Counted from the first letter of the stretch, positions 34,165 to 43,679 are shown. The stretch is DNA of 64,000 bases from Flavobacterium pectinovorum (GCF_900142715.1 NZ_FRBX01000007.1:303402-367401); one strand, 5' to 3'. Numbers and translations: made by a program. Notes: generated by a model not told the origin, from the sequence alone.

Positions 34165-35196
34165 TTAAGCTAATAAAAGAATTCCGGTAATCCAGAAGTT
34201 GATAATATCCCAGTTAATTTTGATTTTTTGCGGAGAAAAGCCATAAAAACTTTTAAAGGCAGCCGAAAAATGTGAAACATCCTTATAGCCACATTTATAA
34301 GCAACTTCACTTACTGTCAATCCCTTACTTTTAAATAATTCCTTTGCATTTTCCATTCTGAGTTTGATAATATAACTCTTGACAGTAGTTCCAAAACAAG
34401 CTTTAAAACCTTTTTTTAGTTTGAATTCGTTTAGCGAAATCATTCTGGATAGTTCAGTAAGAGTAGGGGCATGGGCGCAATCTTTTTCAATAATTTGCTT
34501 GGCTTGCTGTAGTTTAGAGTATTCGTCTTCATTTACAATTTCGCTAAGTACCGGCTGCTCAATAATCGCTTCAAGCTGATGAATAAGCAATTCTTTAATT
34601 TTAGCTTCAATATACATTTTCTTTAAAGCTCCCTGACGTGTACAGCTTTTAATTTCGTATATAATCCATTGAATGGCTGGAGTAAACGCAATATATTTTG
34701 AAGTTAAATAAGTGGCTTTTTTAAGAAGAATGTTTTTTGAAAATTTTTTGTGCAGTTCCCAATCTTCATTTATAATATTATAGTAGAAGTCTTTTGTCAA
34801 AATAATGCATAAATAATTGGTTTGTTCGAAGGCGGGAATTTTAAAAGTACCTTTAAATTTTGTGGTGTAGAAAATATTGTGTGTGTTATCTTTAAGATAT
34901 TTTTCATTTTCCAGCTGCTCAATATCGGTTTCAATGTTATTGCAATTGATAAAATCCATTACGATACACTCTTCACTAATTTCAAATACTTCTGTTTGTG
35001 GTTTCTCAAAATACATCTGAGTATCAATTAAAACCATTCCGTCTGTCGCTAAAATGGTACTTTTTATATTTTCTAAATCTCCGTTTTCGATGTGTATATT
35101 TTCTTCAGATAAATGACTTTTTGGGTCGTAATGATCTTTTATTTCAATTTTTATAATTGGTTTTTCGTAGGCTGATAATGTCGATTTGATTTTCAA
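34165..35196 (-). CDS. AraC-family regulator of the adjacent TonB receptor operon
   Basis: The 343-residue regulator carries a C-terminal AraC domain (residues ~235-335): HAPTLTELSRMISLNEFKLK, GFKACFGTTVKSYIIKLRM and GLTVSEVAYKCGYKDVSHFS then AAFKSFYGFSPQKIK. Such proteins beside TonB receptors respond to iron-chelate availability (as in PchR-type systems). The frame opens with a TTG at 35196; the first internal ATG would remove about 50 residues, so TTG is preferred. It is divergent from the receptor gene; two direct repeats at 35200-35233 lie between them and probably bind it. Confidence 0.85.
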   Translation of the reverse strand: MKIKSTLSAYEKPIIKIEIKDHYDPKSHLSEENIHIENGDLENIKSTILATDGMVLIDTQMYFEKPQTEVFEISEECIVMDFINCNNIETDIEQLENEKYLKDNTHNIFYTTKFKGTFKIPAFEQTNYLCIILTKDFYYNIINEDWELHKKFSKNILLKKATYLTSKYIAFTPAIQWIIYEIKSCTRQGALKKMYIEAKIKELLIHQLEAIIEQPVLSEIVNEDEYSKLQQAKQIIEKDCAHAPTLTELSRMISLNEFKLKKGFKACFGTTVKSYIIKLRMENAKELFKSKGLTVSEVAYKCGYKDVSHFSAAFKSFYGFSPQKIKINWDIINFWITGILLLA

Positions 35197-35199
35197 AAT

Positions 35200-35268
35200 A
35201 TAATCCGTTTTTACAAAATAATAATCCGTTTTTCCCTAACTTTTTTGGAGCAGTTGAGAGTACTTTTG
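35200..35268 (+). promoter_or_regulatory. AraC-type direct repeats and promoter of the TonB receptor operon
   Basis: ATAATCCGTTTTT occurs twice (35200-35212 and 35221-35233), exactly 21 bp apart, on one face of the helix as AraC-family dimers prefer. A TACTTTTG -7 box follows (35261-35268), 35 bp before the chosen ATG. The -33 element is poor, consistent with activator-dependent transcription. Confidence 0.6.
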
Positions 35269-35303
35269 TGCCAAAGTTATTTATAATTAGTCTAATTAAA
35301 GAT

Positions 35304-37691
35304 ATGACAACTCACAAATTTTTATTTTCAAGTATAATTTTTCTCTTTTCGTTCTTATCATTTTCCCAGCAAAATCAAGGTGTTTCGGTTTCCGGACAGG
35401 TCAAAGAAAATTCTGGTCAGACAATTCCGTATGCGACAATATTTATAGAAAAAACTGACTTAAGTCTGATTTCTGATGAAAACGGAAACTTTACTTTCAA
35501 GAATATTAAGCCGGGAAAATACACTTTAAAAATTACCGCAATTGGTTTTTCCAACTATAAAAAAAGTATTGAAGTTGCAGACAAAGATGTAAATGCTCAG
35601 TTTCAGTTAGAAAGTGAATTGAATGAGTTAGAAAGTGTTACCGTGTTAGGTCGTTCACAGGTTGAAAAAGTAAATAAACAAGCTTATAATGTTACCGCTA
35701 TTGATGCAAAAAAACTACATAATTCTACGCTCGATTTGGCACATGCTCTAGACAGAGTTTCGGGAGTTCGTGTTCGTGAATCCGGAGGTGTAGGATCCCG
35801 TTCAGAGCTTTCTATAAACGGTTTTACAGGTAATCAGGTAAAGATTTTTATTGATGGAGTACCTATGGATAATTTTGGATCTTCTTTTCAAATGAATAAT
35901 ATTCCTATAAATCTTGCAGATAGAGTAGAAGTTTATAAAGGTGTTGTGCCAATTTGGTTAGGAGGAGATGCTTTGGGAGGTGCCGTGAATATTGTAACCA
36001 ATAGCAAACCTCGTACTTATCTTGATGCTTCTTATTCTTTTGGGTCGTTTAATACGCACCGTTCAACATTAAATGCCGGATATACTGCCAAAAGTGGTTT
36101 TACTGCCGAAATTAATGCTTTTCAAAATTACTCGGATAATAATTATTGGGTTAATGTTGATATAGCTGATTTAAATACAGGTGCTTATTTTCCTAATCAG
36201 CGTGTTCGAAAATTTCACGACCATTATAAAAATGAAACCGTAATTGTAAACATTGGTATTACTGGAAAAAAATATGCAGATAAGCTGCTGTTTGGTTTGA
36301 CTGCAGGTGAAAATAAAGCTGATATTCAGACTGGAGCCAGAATGAAAAGTGTTTTTGGGAAAATGCATGAAAGAGGAACGACATTAATGCCCACATTTAA
36401 ATACCAGGTAAAAGATTTGTTTACCAAAAACTTAAATGTCAATGTTACCGGTAATTATAATTTTGGTAAGGAACAAAATATTGACACCGTTTTTAGAAGA
36501 TACAATTGGTTTGGAGATTATAAAGAATATGCCGGTAACGGAGCAGAGCGTAGCCGTACTTTAAGAATATTTAAAAATAATAACGCAATTGCCACGACAA
36601 ACATTACATACAGTCTGGGTGAAAGACATTCCTTCTCTCTAAATAATACTTTTAATAATTCTGACAGAAAAGAAAGTGATGAGCTTGTTCCGGAATCACT
36701 AGTATATCAGCAACCTAAAAAAATACAAAAAAATGTTGTTGGTGCCGGGTATAAATTTGATTACAATCAAAAATGGAGCAGTTCTGTATTTGTAAAGGGT
36801 TATACTCTAAAAACAACATATTCAAGAAGTTATAATCCAAGTGGAAATGCAGGAGATATTGCTTATCAACAATATGAAGATAAAACCTCTTCGTATGGCT
36901 TTGGAGGCGCTTCGAGCTATTATATAAGAAAAAATCTTCAGGTAAAAGGCTCTTTCGAAAAAAGTTATCGTTTACCAACCACTGATGAAGTTTTTGGAAA
37001 TGTCAATGATAATCTGGAAGGAAACCTTGATTTGAGACCTGAAACAAGCGATAATTTTAATATTGGTTTTGCTTACCAAACTAGTTTTAATAAAGTAAAT
37101 GCCTTAACATTTGATATGAATTTGCTGTATCGTAATGCAACTGATTTTATTCGTCCAACATTGAATAATAATCAAACGATGACTACAAATGTTAACCAGG
37201 GGCGTGTTACCAATCACGGAATTGATGGAGAGATTCGTTATTCGTACCGAAGCAGATTTACCGCCGGTGTTAATGCAACGTATCAAAATATTCGCAATAT
37301 GACAGAATACGAACCGAATCAGGACTATGTATCTCCGGTTTACAAAGACCGAGTTCCAAATATGCCATATTTGTTTGGAAATGCAGATGCAAGTTATATT
37401 TTCCCTGATTTTTTAAAAAAAGGAAATAATCTTTCTCTTGGATATAATCTTCTATATGTTCATGCTTATTATTTGTACTGGCCAAGTATGGGAAGTGATG
37501 ATAAATTGGATATTCCGGAACAGTTTAATCACGACTTAAATGCTGTTTACACTTTTGCAAATGGAAAATACAATATTGCTTTAGAGTGTAAAAATGTATT
37601 GGACAATAAACTTTACGACAATTTTTCATTGCAAAAACCAAGTAGGGCTTTCAATATTAAACTGAGATATTTTTTCTCAAAATCCAAATAA
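35304..37691 (+). CDS. TonB-dependent outer-membrane receptor with carboxypeptidase-like domain
   Basis: The 795-residue receptor has a signal peptide (MTTHKFLFSSIIFLFSFLSF), a CarboxypepD_reg-like domain (residues ~25-105: VSGQVKENSGQTIPYATIFI), a plug (GVRVRESGGVGSRSELSING, YKGVVPIWLGGDALGGAVNI) and a long beta barrel ending ALECKNVLDNKLYDNFSLQK then RAFNIKLRYFF. The plug and barrel resemble FecA/siderophore-type receptors. AraC, DUF4374 and PepSY neighbours point to ferric-chelate or haem-type uptake. An upstream alternative start at 35268 is inside the -7 region and is rejected. DUF4374 follows after 28 bp. Confidence 0.88.
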   Translation: MTTHKFLFSSIIFLFSFLSFSQQNQGVSVSGQVKENSGQTIPYATIFIEKTDLSLISDENGNFTFKNIKPGKYTLKITAIGFSNYKKSIEVADKDVNAQFQLESELNELESVTVLGRSQVEKVNKQAYNVTAIDAKKLHNSTLDLAHALDRVSGVRVRESGGVGSRSELSINGFTGNQVKIFIDGVPMDNFGSSFQMNNIPINLADRVEVYKGVVPIWLGGDALGGAVNIVTNSKPRTYLDASYSFGSFNTHRSTLNAGYTAKSGFTAEINAFQNYSDNNYWVNVDIADLNTGAYFPNQRVRKFHDHYKNETVIVNIGITGKKYADKLLFGLTAGENKADIQTGARMKSVFGKMHERGTTLMPTFKYQVKDLFTKNLNVNVTGNYNFGKEQNIDTVFRRYNWFGDYKEYAGNGAERSRTLRIFKNNNAIATTNITYSLGERHSFSLNNTFNNSDRKESDELVPESLVYQQPKKIQKNVVGAGYKFDYNQKWSSSVFVKGYTLKTTYSRSYNPSGNAGDIAYQQYEDKTSSYGFGGASSYYIRKNLQVKGSFEKSYRLPTTDEVFGNVNDNLEGNLDLRPETSDNFNIGFAYQTSFNKVNALTFDMNLLYRNATDFIRPTLNNNQTMTTNVNQGRVTNHGIDGEIRYSYRSRFTAGVNATYQNIRNMTEYEPNQDYVSPVYKDRVPNMPYLFGNADASYIFPDFLKKGNNLSLGYNLLYVHAYYLYWPSMGSDDKLDIPEQFNHDLNAVYTFANGKYNIALECKNVLDNKLYDNFSLQKPSRAFNIKLRYFFSKSK

Positions 37692-37719
37692 ATAATTTAA
37701 TAATTCAAACCATAATAAC

Positions 37720-38949
37720 ATGAAAAAATTTAGCACTTTAGCTTTATTCTCAGCATTAATTGCTTTTACATCATTCTCTTGCAGCAGTGATGATAAATCA
37801 GGAAACGATACAGGTGGCGGAAGCGATACCGGAAAAACTAAATATATTATTACAGCAACAACCGGAGCTACCGGAGTTGCAGATTATTTATTGACAGCAG
37901 ATGATGTTTCTACAGGATCGATAACGACTATTGGAAACGGGGTAGAACAAGACGGAACTTACCGTTACTACATCACTGCTCAAAATAACTTTTTCAGTTT
38001 ACTTTACGGACAAGGAAATCCCGGAGCTGTAACGACTTACAATTTAAACACTGAAGGGAAATTGGTTAAAAAATCTGATTTTCAGGCAGAAACTGTACAC
38101 GTTTTTGCTGCTGTAAACAAGGATATTTTAACAATTAAAGTACCAAGAAGTGGTGCTTCTATTGCTTCAATGTATAAAATTGATGCAGTAAACTCACTTA
38201 TTACCGGCGAAGCACAGCAGGATACTAAAGTTCTTGCCGGAAACGGAGAAAGAGCTTTCTTTACCTGGGCAACACAAGTTGGTGATAAAGTATACATGCC
38301 ATATATGAGTATTAAAGGAGACGGAGTTGATAACTTTGGAACAGTAAACCCTGATAGTACTTGGGTTGCCGTTTACAACTATCCTGAACTTAAATTAGAA
38401 AAAGTAATAAAAGATAACCGTACAAGTTATTTGGGAGCTTATTTTACAAACGGATTATTTCAGGATGAAAACGGTGATGCTTACGGTTTCTCTGGTGCGA
38501 TTGCTACTAGTAATGCAGTTTTGACTTCTACAAAACCATCTGCGATTGTAAAAATCAAAAAAGGAACTACAGAGTTTGATCAGTCTTATTTCTTTAATGT
38601 TGAAGAAAAGTCTGGCGGATATAAAATTTCTTCTACAAGTTATATTTCCAAAGGCAAATTTTTATTGTTGATGTACGGAAATGCGGGTAAAAATAACGGA
38701 GCTGTTAAATTGGCTGTAGCCGATGTTTACAACCAGACATTTACATGGGTAACAAATGCCCCTGCAACATTAACATCTGCAACAAGCCGTTATAATATCA
38801 CTACAGAAGATGGTAACGCTGCTATTATTGGTATCAATACTCCTGAAGGAAACTGGATTTATACAATCAACGGTACAACAGGTGTTGCTACAAGAGGTAT
38901 GAAAGTAGAAGGTGGACAAATTACTGCTATTGCTAAATTAAAATATTAA
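37720..38949 (+). CDS. DUF4374-family surface lipoprotein
   Basis: The 409-residue protein has a lipoprotein signal (FTSFSC, Cys21) followed by a linker rich in Gly, Ser and Asp, then repeated beta strands of propeller type (YIITATTGATGVADYLLTAD, GAYFTNGLFQDENGDAYGFS, IYTINGTTGVATRGMKVEGG). DUF4374 proteins regularly follow TonB receptors in iron-related Bacteroidota operons and likely bind the cargo at the outer surface (family knowledge plus inference). It is second in the receptor operon and is followed by a terminator, with a PepSY membrane protein beyond it. Confidence 0.82.
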   Translation: MKKFSTLALFSALIAFTSFSCSSDDKSGNDTGGGSDTGKTKYIITATTGATGVADYLLTADDVSTGSITTIGNGVEQDGTYRYYITAQNNFFSLLYGQGNPGAVTTYNLNTEGKLVKKSDFQAETVHVFAAVNKDILTIKVPRSGASIASMYKIDAVNSLITGEAQQDTKVLAGNGERAFFTWATQVGDKVYMPYMSIKGDGVDNFGTVNPDSTWVAVYNYPELKLEKVIKDNRTSYLGAYFTNGLFQDENGDAYGFSGAIATSNAVLTSTKPSAIVKIKKGTTEFDQSYFFNVEEKSGGYKISSTSYISKGKFLLLMYGNAGKNNGAVKLAVADVYNQTFTWVTNAPATLTSATSRYNITTEDGNAAIIGINTPEGNWIYTINGTTGVATRGMKVEGGQITAIAKLKY

Positions 38950-38957
38950 TTTTTTTT

Positions 38958-38997
38958 AGCCGTGAGCCTTTCCTGTAAAGGCTTTCGGCTTTTTTTA
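38958..38997 (+). terminator. intrinsic terminator after the DUF4374 gene
   Basis: AGCCG...GCCTTT and AAAGGC...CGGCT form a stem with a small internal loop, followed by eight T. It lies between the lipoprotein gene and the PepSY gene, so partial read-through may adjust expression of the last gene. Confidence 0.8.
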
Positions 38998-39023
38998 TTT
39001 ACCTTAATTATACTTGTCAAAAT

Positions 39024-40454
39024 ATGTTTTCTTCTTCAAATCCAAATAAGAAAAAAAGTAAAAAATCACTTTTTAAGCGCGTTATGGCCTGGCTGCATTT
39101 GTGGCTAGGATTAGCGTCTGGAATAATTGTAGTTATTGTCAGTCTTACAGGCTGTATTTATGTTTTCGAAAGTGAAATAAAAGATTTTATTGAAGACTGG
39201 AGATTTGTAAAACCACAAGAACAAGCTTTTTTATTGCCCTCGCAATTGATAACAATTGCCGATAAAACAATGAAAGGAAAACATGCCACAAGCGTAACTT
39301 TTGGAGGAAAAGAAGATGCCGCCATAGTAGGTTATTTTACTGAGAAAAAAGAAGGCAAAGACAGAGAAGGAAAAGCAGAACATAAAAAAGGAGAAGGTAA
39401 GGGAAGAAACCAAAAAGATGTTGCAAAAAGCGACAACGAAAAAGGTAAAGAAAGAGAAAAAGGAAAAGGGAAAGGCAAGGAAAAAGGTAAAGAAGAAAAA
39501 TCTAAAAGAAGAAGAGGCGGTATTTTTACCAGTGTTTATATGAATCCTTACACAGGAGAAGTATTAAACATTAAATCTGTTTCAAGAAGTGAATCTCCTG
39601 ATTTCTTTAGATTTATACTGAACGGACATCGTGCTTTGTGGCTGCCATACGATATTGGCCGACCAATTGTAGGCGTCGCTGTTTTGATTTTTGTGTTTTT
39701 ATTGATTTCAGGTATTGTATTGTGGTGGCCCACAAAATGGATTAAATCAATAAGAGATAAAAGTTTTAAAATCAAGTTATCCGCTAGTTTTAAACGCTTA
39801 AATTATGATTTACATAATGTATTGGGTTTTTACAGCATGATTTTTCTTTTGTTTATTTCGATTACCGGTTTAGTGTGGAGTTTTGGCTGGTGGAGTAAAT
39901 CCTTATATTGGGTAACATCCGGCGGAAAACCATTAACAGAAAACAGGGAATCTCCAAAATCAGATACAACGATTGTTAAAGCTTTTAATATTACTACAGT
40001 TGATAAAGTGTTATTGAATCTTTCAAAACAAAATCCTCAGGCAGCCGGAATATTAGTTACTGTTCCCGATAAACCTGCAGATGCAATTGGAGCTTTTGTT
40101 TACAAACAAAAACATACTTTCTATAATATGGATCGTTATAGTTTTGATCAGCAAACTTTAAAGGAAATCTCTATAAAAACGCCTTTTTCAGGAAAATATA
40201 TTGAGGCCAATATACCGGATAAAATTCGGAGAATGAATTATGATATTCACGTTGGAAGCGTGCTTGGACTTACAGGAAAATTTTTGGCTTTTTTCGCCAG
40301 TTTAATCTCAGCAAGTTTACCTATTACAGGTTTTATGATCTGGTGGGGAAAACAGAAATTCGGTAAAAAATCACCCGCAAAACCTAAAGTTGCTACTAAA
40401 GAAATTCCGGTTTCTAAACTAAAAAATAGAGCAGAAAAAGAATTAACTGCTTAA
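39024..40454 (+). CDS. PepSY-associated membrane protein (iron reductase-like) with charged insert
   Basis: The 476-residue protein has four membrane helices of the PepSY_TM type: HLWLGLASGIIVVIVSLTGC (residues ~29-48), then GVAVLIFVFLLISGIVLWW, HNVLGFYSMIFLLFISITGL and FFASLISASLPITGFMIWWG. Conserved histidines near the helices resemble FoxB-like siderophore reductases, which reduce ferric complexes in the inner membrane. Residues ~107-166, in the first periplasmic loop, are an unusual low-complexity run of Lys, Glu and Gly (EGKGRNQKDVAKSDNEKG and neighbours). It is the last gene of the TonB receptor cluster. Confidence 0.82.
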   Translation: MFSSSNPNKKKSKKSLFKRVMAWLHLWLGLASGIIVVIVSLTGCIYVFESEIKDFIEDWRFVKPQEQAFLLPSQLITIADKTMKGKHATSVTFGGKEDAAIVGYFTEKKEGKDREGKAEHKKGEGKGRNQKDVAKSDNEKGKEREKGKGKGKEKGKEEKSKRRRGGIFTSVYMNPYTGEVLNIKSVSRSESPDFFRFILNGHRALWLPYDIGRPIVGVAVLIFVFLLISGIVLWWPTKWIKSIRDKSFKIKLSASFKRLNYDLHNVLGFYSMIFLLFISITGLVWSFGWWSKSLYWVTSGGKPLTENRESPKSDTTIVKAFNITTVDKVLLNLSKQNPQAAGILVTVPDKPADAIGAFVYKQKHTFYNMDRYSFDQQTLKEISIKTPFSGKYIEANIPDKIRRMNYDIHVGSVLGLTGKFLAFFASLISASLPITGFMIWWGKQKFGKKSPAKPKVATKEIPVSKLKNRAEKELTA

Positions 40455-40496
40455 AATAATAATTCAATTGTTTTTTAATTTCTTTTTTTTTTGATT

Positions 40497-40531
40497 AAAA
40501 AAGGCAAAACTTTATGGGTTTTGCCTTTTTG
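40497..40531 (+). terminator. intrinsic terminator after the PepSY gene
   Basis: AAGGCAAAAC (40501-40510) and GTTTTGCCTT (40518-40527) are perfect arms, extended by A and T runs. Confidence 0.85.
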
Positions 40532-40639
40532 TTTTAAAACGGTTTTATACAATTTGTTTAAAAATGTAAGCATTTTTAAAAAATAAGTTTTACGTTGACA
40601 TCTCGATTCTTTGATGGCTCGTTATATCTATATTGTATT

Positions 40640-40705
40640 GTCAGGCTGAGCGGAGTCGAAGCCCACGTTCCAATTGGAGCGCCCTTCGACTCCGCTCAGG
40701 GTGAC
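40640..40705. repeat. inverted repeat of the ctgagcggagtcgaag class
   Basis: CTGAGCGGAGTCGAAG (from 40646) and CTTCGACTCCGCTCAG (to 40699) are exact inverted 16-mers, within longer arms starting GTCAGG and ending GTGAC. It belongs to the same family as the blocks near 14828 and 26574. Confidence 0.7.
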
Positions 40706-40771
40706 ACACGATAATTAGATATTAAAAAGAAATCTGCTCAATCTGCCAAATCTGCGAGAAAAAATAATACT

Positions 40772-41716
40772 TTAATTCTTATATCCATTACTTTTAAGCC
40801 ATTCCTCACAGGCTTTTGTCCAGAATTTGCTTGTATCATTTACGCCTAAACCAAAACCATGACCTCCTTTTTCATATAAATGTAACTCGGCTGTAACTCC
40901 ATTTTTTTTAAGTGCCAAATAATAATTAATGCTATTTTCTGGTAAAACAACACTATCATCTGTAGCATGTATTAAAAAAGCGGGTGGAGTTTGTGCAGTA
41001 ACCCTCTTTTCATTAGAAAATGAATCAATATCCTGTTGTGAAGCGTTTTCGCCTAATAAACTAATTTGAGATCCTTTGTGTGTAATGTCATTTTCCATAG
41101 AAATTACAGGATAAATCAGAAGTGAAAAATCTGGGCGTGCACTTATTTTTGAACTAGTTTCATAAACCCTGTCATCGTAATGAGTTGATAAAGTCGAAGC
41201 CAAATGTCCCCCGGCAGAAAATCCCATTACACCAATTTTATTTGGGTCAATATTCCATACGGCAGCATTTAGTCTTATCACTCGAATAGCTTCCTGTGCA
41301 TCCTGTAATGGACCAACAGTTTTATTCGTCATAATTAAATTGTTAGGCAATCTGTATTTTAAAACAAAAGCAACAATTCCCTGAGCATTAAACCATTCAG
41401 CAACTTTAGTTCCTTCCTTATCAATGGCCAGATGTGTATATCCGCCACCAGGAAAAATAACCACTGCAGTTTGGTTTTGTTTGATTCCTTTTGGTAAAAA
41501 AACACTTAAAGTAGGTATTGAAACCTGACTTGTACTTTGTACTTTTCCATCTTTAATGTCTTCTTTTTCTGTATAATCAGGAGCTTTAATTTCTTGTGGA
41601 ATTACTTTCCAAAGAGGGATAACCTGGTTTTGCGCTTGTGACAAATTTGTAATTCCCATAATAAAAATCAAGCTTAAAAATGAGTTTTTTACGATAAAGG
41701 CTGTTAATTTTTTCAA
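40772..41716 (-). CDS. secreted alpha/beta-hydrolase, carbohydrate esterase-like
   Basis: The 314-residue enzyme has a signal peptide ending LSQAQ and an acetyl-xylan-esterase-like alpha/beta fold of the BD-FAE kind. The oxyanion loop is FPGGGYTHLAIDKEG, the nucleophile elbow GFSAGGHLAST (serine in GxSxG), the acid in HATDDSVVLPENSINY, and the histidine in YEKGGHGFGLG. It probably removes acetyl or related esters from pectin or hemicellulose. The frame starts with TTG at 41716; the first internal ATG would cut the signal peptide, so TTG is kept. It is divergent from the hexuronate transporter genes and likely part of the pectin locus. Confidence 0.8.
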   Translation of the reverse strand: MKKLTAFIVKNSFLSLIFIMGITNLSQAQNQVIPLWKVIPQEIKAPDYTEKEDIKDGKVQSTSQVSIPTLSVFLPKGIKQNQTAVVIFPGGGYTHLAIDKEGTKVAEWFNAQGIVAFVLKYRLPNNLIMTNKTVGPLQDAQEAIRVIRLNAAVWNIDPNKIGVMGFSAGGHLASTLSTHYDDRVYETSSKISARPDFSLLIYPVISMENDITHKGSQISLLGENASQQDIDSFSNEKRVTAQTPPAFLIHATDDSVVLPENSINYYLALKKNGVTAELHLYEKGGHGFGLGVNDTSKFWTKACEEWLKSNGYKN

Positions 41717-41754
41717 TGTATAGAGTTTTTAATAGATTATTATAAGGTGTTAGT

Positions 41755-41762
41755 CAAATTTA
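41755..41762 (-). promoter_or_regulatory. -7 box of the esterase gene
   Basis: The minus strand reads TAAATTTG, 39 bp before the TTG start. No -33 element of the usual kind is visible. Confidence 0.4.
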
Positions 41763-42000
41763 TATTTTTTTATTGATTTAAAGTGTTTAAGAATCCTTAA
41801 AAGTATTATTTCTTTTTCGATAAGAATAGTTGTTATAAATTGATTTTGAAGTACTGATTTTAGTACTATTTTGACACCTAAATCGGATGAATTTTACATA
41901 TACGGTTTTAACATATATATTGTTTAATGTGTAAATTTGAGTTCTTTTTTTTATATGAAATGTTTATTTAGAGTATTAAAATAATTTTTTATATAATTTA

Positions 42001-42045
42001 TTTGGAATATTAAGATTAAAAACTATATTTGTGCAATCGATTACA
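42001..42045 (+). promoter_or_regulatory. exuT promoter with LacI-type operator
   Basis: TTTG (42001-42004), a 19-bp spacer and TATATTTG (42024-42031) form a near-ideal Bacteroidota promoter. The operator TGCAATCGATTACA (42032-42045) begins on the very next base, covering the start point. It differs by one base from the perfect palindrome found before the GH28 gene. Confidence 0.8.
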
Positions 42046-42171
42046 TTATTTGAAATTTTGTTGCACAAAAGAAGTTATGTGGTTAAAGATGAAGACCTAA
42101 CCCAAACTACATTTGTGAGATTAAAAAGTTTTAAATATTTAACATTTTACTAGCCTAACCATTACATTATT

Positions 42172-43617
42172 ATGAATCAAATCAAAAAAAACACCGGAAA
42201 GTATCGCTGGAGTATTTGTGCATTATTATTTTTCGCAACAACTATTAATTATCTCGACAGACAAGTACTTTCTTTAACATGGAGTGATTTTATAGCTCCT
42301 GAATTTCATTGGACAAACAACGATTACGGGAATATCACAGCGCTATTCTCTATTTTTTATGCAGTTTCTCTTTTGTTTGCAGGAAGATTTGTGGATTGGT
42401 TAGATACTAAAAAAGGATTTCTTTGGGCTATCGGAATTTGGTCTGTAGGTGCGTGTCTGCATGCATTTTGCGGAATTGCAACTTCAGGAATCATAACCGG
42501 AAACTGGTTTGTAGGTTTTGAAGGAGCCAAGGAAATCATTAAAAATATAAATGATACCGGAATGGTCATCAACGTAAGTGTAAGCTTATTTATTTTTGCC
42601 CGTTTTATCCTTGCAATTGGTGAGGCCGGAAATTTCCCTGCTGCCATCAAAACAACTGCAGAATATTTCCCTAAAAAAGACAGAGCATTTTCTACCAGTA
42701 TTTTTAATGCCGGTGCAACTGTTGGAGCTTTGGCAGCGCCAATTTCGATTCCTTTTATAGCAAAATCATTTGGTTGGGAAATGGCTTTCATTATTATTGG
42801 AGCGCTTGGTTTTGTTTGGATGGGATTTTGGGTTTTTATGTACGATAAACCGGAGAGACACCCAAGAGTTAGCGCCGAAGAATTAGAATATATACAACAA
42901 GATGATATTGCCGATGCTAAAATTGTAGGTTATATTCCTGAAACTACAACAAAAGTATCCTTTGTAGATTGTTTTAAATACAAACAAACCTGGGCTTTTG
43001 CCTTTGGTAAATTCATGACAGATGGCGTTTGGTGGTTCTTTTTGTTCTGGACACCAGCTTATTTAAGTTCTGTTTACGGTATGGATTCTACACAAGCTGC
43101 TTTACCATTATTTGTGCTTTACATGATCACATTACTTTCTATTATTGGAGGTTGGCTGCCAACTTATTTTGTAGAAAAAAAAGGAATGAATCCGTACGAA
43201 GGAAGAATGAGAGCAATGTTAATTTTTGCCTTCTTTCCGTTATTAGCCTTAATTGCACAGCCTTTAGGATATATAAGTTACTGGATTCCGGTAATAATTA
43301 TTGGTATTGCAGGAGCAGCACACCAATCATGGTCGGCTAATATTTTTACTACTGTAGGCGATATGTTTCCTAAAAAAGCAATTGCAACTATTACCGGAAT
43401 TGGTGGTTTGGCAGGAGGTTTAGGTTCAACTTTAATTAATAAAGGATCAGGACTTTTATTTGATCATGCAAAAGAAACAGAAATGGCTTTTATGGGTTTT
43501 AAGGGAATTGAAGCCGGATATTTTATAATTTTCTCTATCTGTGCCGTTTGTTACTTAATCGGTTGGATTGTAATGAAATCATTAGTACCAAAATACAGCC
43601 CTATTACAAATCTTTAA
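42172..43617 (+). CDS. exuT: hexuronate MFS transporter (ExuT-like), copy 1
   Basis: The 481-residue major facilitator has 12 membrane helices and the anion:cation symporter signature: YRWSICALLFFATTINYLDR at the start, then ARFILAIGEAGNFPAAIKTT, and AHQSWSANIFTTVGDMFPKK in the second half. These match ExuT/GarP-like carriers of galacturonate and glucuronate. An insert of about 25 residues (GIATSGIITGNWFVGFEGAK, INDTGM) between helices 3 and 4 is absent from copy 2 downstream. It is the first gene after a LacI-controlled promoter; the second transporter follows after 62 bp. Confidence 0.88.
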   Translation: MNQIKKNTGKYRWSICALLFFATTINYLDRQVLSLTWSDFIAPEFHWTNNDYGNITALFSIFYAVSLLFAGRFVDWLDTKKGFLWAIGIWSVGACLHAFCGIATSGIITGNWFVGFEGAKEIIKNINDTGMVINVSVSLFIFARFILAIGEAGNFPAAIKTTAEYFPKKDRAFSTSIFNAGATVGALAAPISIPFIAKSFGWEMAFIIIGALGFVWMGFWVFMYDKPERHPRVSAEELEYIQQDDIADAKIVGYIPETTTKVSFVDCFKYKQTWAFAFGKFMTDGVWWFFLFWTPAYLSSVYGMDSTQAALPLFVLYMITLLSIIGGWLPTYFVEKKGMNPYEGRMRAMLIFAFFPLLALIAQPLGYISYWIPVIIIGIAGAAHQSWSANIFTTVGDMFPKKAIATITGIGGLAGGLGSTLINKGSGLLFDHAKETEMAFMGFKGIEAGYFIIFSICAVCYLIGWIVMKSLVPKYSPITNL

Positions 43618-43679
43618 AATTACAATCTTTAAAAATTATATGCTATAGAATAACCAACTAACCTAACCAACCAAAACCT

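Larger units (their letters stand above)
40455..40771. other. gene-free stretch with terminator and repeats
   Basis: It contains the terminator of the PepSY gene, an inverted repeat at 40640-40705 and ATCTGC-type repeat words near 40733-40760. No coding signal is seen. Confidence 0.7.
41717..42171. other. divergent regulatory region
   Basis: This gap lies between the esterase gene and the first hexuronate transporter. It holds a TAAATTTG -7 box for the esterase (41755-41762, minus strand), then AT-rich DNA, then the full promoter and LacI operator of the transporter genes (42001-42045) and a 126-bp leader. No small gene is visible. Confidence 0.6.

Noticed and set aside
42357..42791. 144-codon minus-strand frame inside the first exuT gene
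   Set aside because: It lies wholly within a well-recognised transporter gene and reads as a mirror of its helices with no family likeness.
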